From contig DGTF01000018.1 of assembly GCA_002394235.1 (NCBI GenBank), positions 194,134-218,458 of the forward strand: a stretch of 24,325 nt of DNA, in the 5' to 3' direction. Of the stretch, positions 19,353 through 24,325 are shown piece after piece; the stretch's first letter is position 1, and the number at the start of each line of letters is the position of its first letter. A program made the position numbers and the translations under genes. Source of the DNA: Eubacterium sp. UBA4343 (GTDB lineage: Bacteria > Bacillota > Clostridia > Lachnospirales > Lachnospiraceae). The notes beneath the pieces were generated by a model, which searched no databases, was not told the DNA's origin, and was given only the letters and a program-made list of their open reading frames with translations.

Positions 19353-21860
19353 ATGAAAAGTTATCTGGTTATACCTTCATATGATACAGTAATACTCCCT
19401 GACGTTGATTATCAGCTCGGCGTTGAGGAACTGAACGAGGATGAGAAGAGCCGCATCAAGATTGATGACAACAAGGTACTGATCGTACCGATGAAAGAAG
19501 CAAAGGGCAAGATGGAACTGACCATGAGCGATGTCTATGGTCTGGGCGTGCTCGCGGATGTACTGGACATCAATTCAACAAAGGTTGGATACCGGGTGCA
19601 CGCCAGAACCCGGGAGAAGGTGGAGATTACCAGTCTCACCGGAAACGGTGACATTCTGGAGGCAACCTTTGAGCCGAAGGACGAGGTCCTGGATATCACG
19701 CTCAAGGGTGAGAAGGACCTTCTCGACACCCTGAAGAAAGACATCACCGAGCTCACCACCCATTTTCAGGGCGGGCAGATGGCGGCCGGCTATGTGGAGA
19801 GATGCAAGAGCATCAATGAACTGGGAGCGATGTTCTGCCAGTTCCTGGACATGAGTCCGGATGAAAAATATGCGCTTCTGGAGACAGACTCGATGAAACA
19901 GAGAGGACTCCTGATCGAGGAGGCGCTGAAGCGGTTCAAGGGCACCGTCGATATGCAGGAGGCCCTGAATGACAGATACAATGCGACCGAGGGCAATTTC
20001 TACAAAAAAGCAGCCATCGAGAAACAGATCGGGCTTCTGCAGAAGGAGCTGGATGACATGGATCCGGATGCGGCGGAGGAAGAAAACGATTATCGAAGAA
20101 AGATCGAGGAATCGGGGATGCCCGCCGAGGCCAGAAAAGAGGTTGACCGGGTTCTGAAGCGTTATATGGAGATGCAGCCGAACGATCCCGATCGTGCATC
20201 TTCCGAGAACTATCTGGATTTTGTAACCTCACTGAAATGGAAACCGGATGAGCTCCCAAAGGTCGATCTGAAGGAGGCCAGACGGATTCTGGACAAGGAT
20301 CACTACGGGCTGGATAAAGTAAAGGAAAGAATTCTGCAGCAACTGGCAGTCATGGCACTGAAGAATAAGCAGGAAGGATCGATTCTGCTGCTTGTCGGCG
20401 CTCCCGGAACAGGCAAGACCAGTATGGGAAAGAGCATTGCCGAGGCGCTGGGCAGAAAGTATGTCCGGATCAGCCTGGGAGGCGTAAGAGATGAGGCAGA
20501 GATCCGCGGCCATCGCAGAACCTATGTCGGCGCAATGCCCGGACGCATCATGGAGGGAATCAAGCGCTCCGGCGCCATGAATCCGGTTGTGGTTCTGGAT
20601 GAGGTTGATAAGCTGACCGAAGGAGGATTCAGCGGAGATCCGTCGAGCGCACTGCTGGAGGTGCTGGATCCGGAGCAGAACAACACCTTTGTAGATCACT
20701 ACATGAATATTCCGTATGATTTGTCAAATGTATTTTTCATCTGCACGGCAAACAGCTGGGATACGATCCCGCAGCCTCTGCTTGACCGTATGGAGGTGAT
20801 CCAGCTTTCAGGCTATACTCCTTACGAGAAGGAGCAGATCGCGAAGAAGCATCTTCTGCCGAGAGCGATGGAGGATACCGGTCTTACACGGAAGGATCTC
20901 AGTGTAACGGACGGCGCAATCCGCAGAATTGTCTCGGAATACACCAGCGAGGCGGGAGTCCGCGGATTGAAAAAGCAGCTGGACAAGCTCTGCAGAGTAG
21001 TTGCCGCAAAGCTGGTAGAGAAGCGGATGGAAGAAGAATCCGGAGCATCCTCTGAAACAGAGGAAAAATGCGAAACTGCGGCTGGAGCAGAGAATACTTC
21101 TGAAAAGACGGCGGCGTCTGAAAAGGCGGATGCTGAAACGGAAAAGACGGAGAAAAAAGAAAAATCAAAGAAGATCACTGTGAAGGAAAAGGATGTGCCG
21201 GAATATCTCGGCAACAAGGGAATTCTTCACGATCGCGTGCAGAAGCACAATCCGGCCGGTATCGTGACCGGACTTGCATGGACGCAGGCGGGCGGCGAGA
21301 TTCTGTTTATAGAGACGACGGCGATGCGGGGCAGCGGACAGATCAAGCTTACCGGTCAGCTGGGCGATGTCATGAAGGAGTCGGCCTCCATTGCGGCCAG
21401 CCTTCTGAAGTCCTACTACATCAACAGCGATCTGAATTTCAGAGAGAGAGATATTCATATCCATGTTCCGGAGGGAGCGGTTCCGAAGGATGGACCGTCT
21501 GCAGGCATTACCATGTTCACCGCATTGACATCGCTGGTCAATAACAAACCGGTGCCTTCCGATCTTGCGATGACCGGTGAGATTTCCCTTAGAGGCCAGG
21601 TACTTCCGATCGGCGGGCTTCCGGAGAAGCTCATGGCTGCGCAGAGAGCCGGCGTGAAAAAGGTACTGATCCCGAAGGACAATGAGAGAGATCTCGAGGA
21701 TGTGCCGAAGGAGGTCAGAGACCATCTTACCATCGTACCGGTGGAAAATGTCCGTCAGGCGATTCGCGAGGCAATCGGAATCGAGCTTCCGAAGCCGGCA
21801 CACAACCTCTTTGAGAAAATGAAGGGCGACGAAGAAAACGAGCCGGCGGAGAAGAAGTAA
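19353..21860 (+). CDS. lon: ATP-dependent Lon protease
   Basis: An 835-residue cytoplasmic AAA+ serine protease that degrades misfolded and regulatory proteins. Order: LAN substrate-binding domain (about 1-200), helical linker, AAA+ module with Walker A GAPGTGKT (349-356) and Walker B VVLDEVDKL near 412-420, then the protease domain with the dyad S716 (PKDGPSAGITM) and K759 (GGLPEKLMAAQRAG). Residues about 560-606 are an Ala/Glu/Lys/Ser-rich low-complexity insert between the AAA+ lid and the protease domain, not usual in Lon. I chose the ATG at 19353 because AGAGGAACGAG precedes it; an upstream in-frame ATG lies inside the CIRCE operator. Expression is under HrcA control by position. The stop codon lies in a 23-bp tandem repeat. 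Confidence 0.96.
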   Translation: MKSYLVIPSYDTVILPDVDYQLGVEELNEDEKSRIKIDDNKVLIVPMKEAKGKMELTMSDVYGLGVLADVLDINSTKVGYRVHARTREKVEITSLTGNGDILEATFEPKDEVLDITLKGEKDLLDTLKKDITELTTHFQGGQMAAGYVERCKSINELGAMFCQFLDMSPDEKYALLETDSMKQRGLLIEEALKRFKGTVDMQEALNDRYNATEGNFYKKAAIEKQIGLLQKELDDMDPDAAEEENDYRRKIEESGMPAEARKEVDRVLKRYMEMQPNDPDRASSENYLDFVTSLKWKPDELPKVDLKEARRILDKDHYGLDKVKERILQQLAVMALKNKQEGSILLLVGAPGTGKTSMGKSIAEALGRKYVRISLGGVRDEAEIRGHRRTYVGAMPGRIMEGIKRSGAMNPVVVLDEVDKLTEGGFSGDPSSALLEVLDPEQNNTFVDHYMNIPYDLSNVFFICTANSWDTIPQPLLDRMEVIQLSGYTPYEKEQIAKKHLLPRAMEDTGLTRKDLSVTDGAIRRIVSEYTSEAGVRGLKKQLDKLCRVVAAKLVEKRMEEESGASSETEEKCETAAGAENTSEKTAASEKADAETEKTEKKEKSKKITVKEKDVPEYLGNKGILHDRVQKHNPAGIVTGLAWTQAGGEILFIETTAMRGSGQIKLTGQLGDVMKESASIAASLLKSYYINSDLNFRERDIHIHVPEGAVPKDGPSAGITMFTALTSLVNNKPVPSDLAMTGEISLRGQVLPIGGLPEKLMAAQRAGVKKVLIPKDNERDLEDVPKEVRDHLTIVPVENVRQAIREAIGIELPKPAHNLFEKMKGDEENEPAEKK

Positions 21861-21884
21861 GCGAGCCGGCAGAGAAGAAGGAAG
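21839..21884 (+). repeat. 23-bp tandem duplication straddling the lon stop codon
   Basis: CGAGCCGGCGGAGAAGAAG, then TAAG (21839-21861), is followed at once by CGAGCCGGCAGAGAAGAAG, then GAAG (21862-21884). The first copy holds the lon stop codon TAA; in the second the matching triplet is GAA, so it is untranslated. Confidence 0.88.
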
Positions 21885-21899
21885 AAAGCGGTAGTCGGA

Positions 21900-22598
21900 A
21901 TGAAGGAATATACGATTCGGAGAATCGCTACAATATCCTCGGAGTTTCCGAGTAAGTTCGGAATCCCCAGACAGAGCGGACTGGCAGACACAAAGGCGGA
22001 GATTATTTTTGAGCCGGAGTATGCCTCGCCGGAAGCGGTGCGCGGCCTGGAAAGGTTCAATTACCTGTGGCTGATCTGGCAGTTCTCGGAGAACACAGAC
22101 AGCGGCTGGCATGCGACGGTGCGTCCGCCACGGCTGGGAGGAAATACAAGGGTGGGAGTCTTTGCCACCCGTTCGCCGTTCCGGCCGAATGCGCTCGGTC
22201 TGTCGTCCGTGAAACTGGAGTCGATCGAAGAGCGGGAGGGAATCGGGCCCGTTCTTCATGTCAGCGGAGCGGATCTGATGGACGGAACGCCGATATATGA
22301 TATCAAGCCATATATTCCATATGCCGACATTCACGAAGACGCATTGGAAGGCTTCACTGGCGATACAAGAGACTACCGTCTGGAGGTAAGACTCGGGGAA
22401 AAGCTTCTTGCGGACAGCGGATTTCCGCTGGAAAAGACCGGATCGTTGCGCCAGGTACTAGCTCAGGATCCGCGTCCGTCTTATCAGGCCGATCCGGAGA
22501 GAAGATATGGAATGGAATATGCGGGCTATGAGATCGGTTTCAAGGTTCGGGAAGATATTCTCGAGGTAACAGACATCACGAAAGTTAACAAATCGTGA
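21900..22598 (+). CDS. trmO: tRNA (t6A37)-N6-methyltransferase TrmO (TsaA/YaeB family)
   Basis: A 232-residue cytoplasmic protein of the TsaA beta-barrel methyltransferase family, which methylates N6-threonylcarbamoyladenosine at tRNA position 37 using SAM. Family signatures are strong: RPPRLGGN then GVFATRSPFRPNALGLS near residues 77-105, DGTPIYDIKPYIPYAD near 129-144, and EVRL with a C-terminal domain after 165. The ribosome binding site is not obvious at close range; the A/G-rich lon-end repeat lies 16 nt upstream, so translation may be coupled to lon. It is 39 bp after lon on the same strand and may be co-transcribed. Its last codons belong to a 34-bp duplicated segment. Functional name by homology to TrmO. 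Confidence 0.9.
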   Translation: MKEYTIRRIATISSEFPSKFGIPRQSGLADTKAEIIFEPEYASPEAVRGLERFNYLWLIWQFSENTDSGWHATVRPPRLGGNTRVGVFATRSPFRPNALGLSSVKLESIEEREGIGPVLHVSGADLMDGTPIYDIKPYIPYADIHEDALEGFTGDTRDYRLEVRLGEKLLADSGFPLEKTGSLRQVLAQDPRPSYQADPERRYGMEYAGYEIGFKVREDILEVTDITKVNKS

Positions 22599-22667
22599 TG
22601 GTCTTTCAATGAATCCTGGTATCCGGTCATTGATAACAGACATCATGAAGGTTAACAAATCGTGATG
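22567..22667 (+). repeat. 34-bp duplication of the trmO 3' end
   Basis: 22567-22600 (TAACAGACATCACGAAAGTT onwards) is repeated at 22634-22667 with two changes, 67 bp apart. The first copy spans the trmO stop codon; the second lies beyond it. Copy 1 carries a CATCACG/CGTGATG stem of 7 bp; copy 2 keeps the stem with one G-U pair. Confidence 0.88.
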
Positions 22668-22732
22668 CGGAATCGGCTCAGAAAAGCGATTCGATATTTA
22701 AATACATTTTTTATGCAACTGGTTATCATGCC

Positions 22733-22793
22733 AGAAGGGCGGCAAAGCTGCTCCGGGACTGTCCGGAGTGGCTTCGCCGCCCTTCTATTTTTT
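22733..22793 (+). terminator. Strong intrinsic terminator after trmO (and lon)
   Basis: AGAAGGGCGGC (22733-22743) pairs with GCCGCCCTTCT (22776-22786), with an inner CTCCGG/CCGGAG stem, followed by ATTTTTT to 22793. It lies 135 bp after the trmO stop, and the dispersed repeat starts at the next base. Confidence 0.93.
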
Positions 22794-22886
22794 ACGCGAA
22801 CAGTGAGCCGCAGCCGAATGCGAAGTATTCGTGTGCGGCGAGCGTCGCGATAGCGAGATAAAACTCGCGCAGCGTGTTTTATCACG
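22794..22886 (+). repeat. Dispersed structured repeat, copy C
   Basis: The first 90 bases (22794-22883) are identical to copy B at 10356-10445, although the two are 12.4 kb apart; they diverge after GTTTTATC. As in copy B, it begins immediately after a terminator T-tract and is in plus orientation. The loss of the last pairing bases shortens the terminal hairpin stem to about 8 bp. Confidence 0.93.
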
Positions 22887-22960
22887 TTTCAGAAGTGCTC
22901 TTATATTTATTCTTAATATGCCATTCTCGACGCATATTTTACCTTTATCGGGCAGAGGGT

Positions 22961-23074
22961 GTTAACATTGCACACAATGAATTTATTTATTGTTAACGTA
23001 TGACCGGTTACGCTGTTTACATATCGCATGGCATGATTAGAACTGCATTGAGTGATGCGATTCCATCATTCAAT
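22961..23074 (+). promoter_or_regulatory. pstS leader: TTAACA-like boxes and an 11-bp hairpin
   Basis: GTTAACA (22961-22967) and TGTTAAC (22991-22997) form a 7-bp inverted repeat, and TTTACA lies at 23016-23021. TTAACA-type boxes resemble Firmicute PhoP sites, but the 11-bp spacing of real PhoP boxes is missing, so this is weak. ATTGAGTGATG (23047-23057) pairs with CATCATTCAAT (23064-23074) with one G-U, forming a hairpin with no T-tract. The rest of 22887-23198 shows no gene or clear promoter. Confidence 0.35.
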
Positions 23075-23198
23075 ACGAGAAAGAACACGAATTTTTCGGA
23101 GCAGAAGATTTCAGGAACAGGATTAGAAAACCAGAAATCCAGAAGAGATTCGTATCCGGAAAGTAGTAAACATCCATGAAGGAAGAAGGAGAATGACA

Positions 23199-24167
23199 AT
23201 GAAACGTAAAACCATGACATTTGTTCTTGCCGGAATTCTCGGCGCATCTCTGTTAGCAGCAGGCTGCGGAAGCACATCGGCATCATCGGAGCAGAGCAGC
23301 GCAGATACTTCTGCTGCAGCATCCTCAGCCGAGACCACAGAGGCAGCATCCTCAGAAGAATCCGCAGAAAGCACAGTTGCAGCATCCTCCGGAGATGAGG
23401 CGGCTGCTGCAGCATCATCTGATCTTTCGGGAACAGTCGGAACAGACGGATCCACCTCTATGGAGAAGGTTATCAGCTACCTGAGCGAGTCCTTCATGGA
23501 AGAGTACCCGAACGTTGAGGTTACCTACAATCCGACCGGTTCCAGCTCCGGTATTCAGGCAGCGACCGAGGGAAGCACCGATCTCGGACTTGCAAGCCGT
23601 GACCTGAAGGATGAGGAGAAGGACGGACTCACACAGACGACCATCGCTATTGATGGAATTGCCCTGATCGTAAACCCGGACAACAAGGTTTCAGATCTTT
23701 CAATTGATCAGATCAAGCAGATCTACACAGGCCAGATCGCAAACTGGAAGGATGTCGGCGGCGATGACGCTGAAATCGTCTGCATCGGACGTGAGGCAGG
23801 TTCCGGTACAAGAGACGGATTCGAAACCATTACAGACACCAAGGATCAGTGCAAACTTTCTCAGGAGCTGACTTCAACAGGTGATGTCATCCAGACCGTA
23901 GCAGGAAATCCGAATGCAATCGGATATGCTTCAATGGCAGATCTGAACGATACCGTTAAGACTCTTACCGTCGGCGGAGTTGCCTGCACCGAGGATACCA
24001 TTCTCGATGGAAGCTACAAGATTCAGCGTAACTTCAATGTAATTACAAACGACAGCAAGAAGCTGAGCCCGCAGGCACAGGCGTTCTTCGATTACATCAC
24101 AAGTGATCAGGCAGCTGACCTGATTGAAAAAGCAGGAGCTGTTCCGGTTTCCAAGGCGAACAAGTAA
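23199..24167 (+). CDS. pstS: Phosphate ABC transporter substrate-binding lipoprotein PstS
   Basis: A 322-residue lipoprotein. The signal ends in a lipobox, LLAAGC, with the lipidated cysteine C23. A Ser/Ala/Glu-rich linker (about 24-77) ties it to the membrane. The binding domain starts at LSGTVGTDGSTSMEKVISYLSE and carries the phosphate-binding segments GSTSM, TGSSSGIQAA and GREAGSGTRDGFE; ASRDLKDEE and NPNAIGYASM are also typical. It captures phosphate for PstCAB, which is not in the window but may follow on the right. I chose the ATG at 23199 because AGAAGGAG ends 7 nt upstream; the ATG at 23193 is too close to that site. A terminator follows, so pstS may be made in excess over the permease (inference). 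Confidence 0.95.
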   Translation: MKRKTMTFVLAGILGASLLAAGCGSTSASSEQSSADTSAAASSAETTEAASSEESAESTVAASSGDEAAAAASSDLSGTVGTDGSTSMEKVISYLSESFMEEYPNVEVTYNPTGSSSGIQAATEGSTDLGLASRDLKDEEKDGLTQTTIAIDGIALIVNPDNKVSDLSIDQIKQIYTGQIANWKDVGGDDAEIVCIGREAGSGTRDGFETITDTKDQCKLSQELTSTGDVIQTVAGNPNAIGYASMADLNDTVKTLTVGGVACTEDTILDGSYKIQRNFNVITNDSKKLSPQAQAFFDYITSDQAADLIEKAGAVPVSKANK

Positions 24168-24230
24168 GATCAGAATAAACCCGAAAATATAGAACAGAAC
24201 AGCGACGGAATATGAAGTGACAGAAGTAGA

Positions 24231-24278
24231 ATTCTTACAGGTCCGACACGGTAAGGGCGGGCTTGTAAGAATTTATTT
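24231..24278 (+). terminator. Terminator after pstS
   Basis: ATTCTTACAG (24231-24240) pairs with the complementary CTTGTAAGAAT (24262-24272) with one bulge, followed by TTATTT. The U-tract is interrupted, so partial read-through to downstream genes is possible. The dispersed repeat starts at 24279. Confidence 0.75.
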
Positions 24279-24325
24279 ACGCGAACAGTAAGCCACAGCA
24301 GAATGCGAAGTATTCGTGTGCGGCG
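24279..24325 (+). repeat. Dispersed structured repeat, copy D (cut by window end)
   Basis: The 47 bases up to the window edge match the start of copies B and C with three substitutions (GTGAGCCGCAGCCGA becomes GTAAGCCACAGCAGA). One change breaks a pair of the first stem. It again starts just after a terminator T-tract and is in plus orientation. Confidence 0.9.

Noticed and set aside
22961..23021. PhoP/PhoB boxes in front of pstS
   Set aside because: TTAACA/TTTACA-like hexamers are present, but their spacings (31, 15 and 8 bp) do not fit the 11-bp phasing of real PhoP sites; kept only as a weak note.

Overview
The window reads as a chromosomal stretch from a Gram-positive Clostridia bacterium, most likely a Lachnospiraceae-type gut anaerobe (inference). 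The evidence is an FMN riboswitch driving an ECF-type riboflavin transporter gene, AGGAGG-like ribosome binding sites, TTGACA/TATAAT promoters, a CIRCE operator, a lipoprotein PstS and a WXG100-like protein. No rRNA, tRNA, CRISPR array, transposase or phage gene is visible.

Layout. 1-1675: a minus-strand XRE regulator, then FMN riboswitch, terminator and ribU. 1702-5940: a Nudix hydrolase (ADP-ribose pyrophosphatase type) and the K+ uptake pair trkA-trkH. 5907-8174, minus strand: hisC and a two-domain L-rhamnose-mutarotase-like protein. 8297-10355: a NYN/OST-HTH protein and dapF. 10590-11819, minus strand: a rhodanese/TtcA-like fusion. 12337-17832: a tight five-gene plus-strand cluster made of a small helical protein, a WXG100-like protein, a membrane Ser/Thr kinase with a helical ectodomain, a small membrane protein with repeated ETVAL motifs, and a large signal-peptide/Ig-like/C-terminal-TM surface protein. 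17962-22598: trxB, CIRCE-controlled lon, and trmO (tsaA family). 22733-24325: terminator, dispersed repeat, pstS, terminator, dispersed repeat.

Most of the window is housekeeping. The most novel-looking gene set is the WXG100-like/kinase/surface-protein cluster, which may be an accessory module of a type VII-like secretion or envelope-signalling system. No EssC-type ATPase is present, so the link to secretion is inference.

The most novel-looking DNA element is a roughly 95-bp structured repeat seen four times, always in plus orientation. The three copies whose left edge is visible sit directly after the T-tract of an intrinsic terminator. Two copies 12.4 kb apart are identical over 90 bp.

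A second pattern is the abundance of short intergenic tandem duplications (periods 17-45 bp, often 30-36 bp). Several are anchored on the 3' end of the preceding gene (lon, trmO, hisC, the NYN gene).
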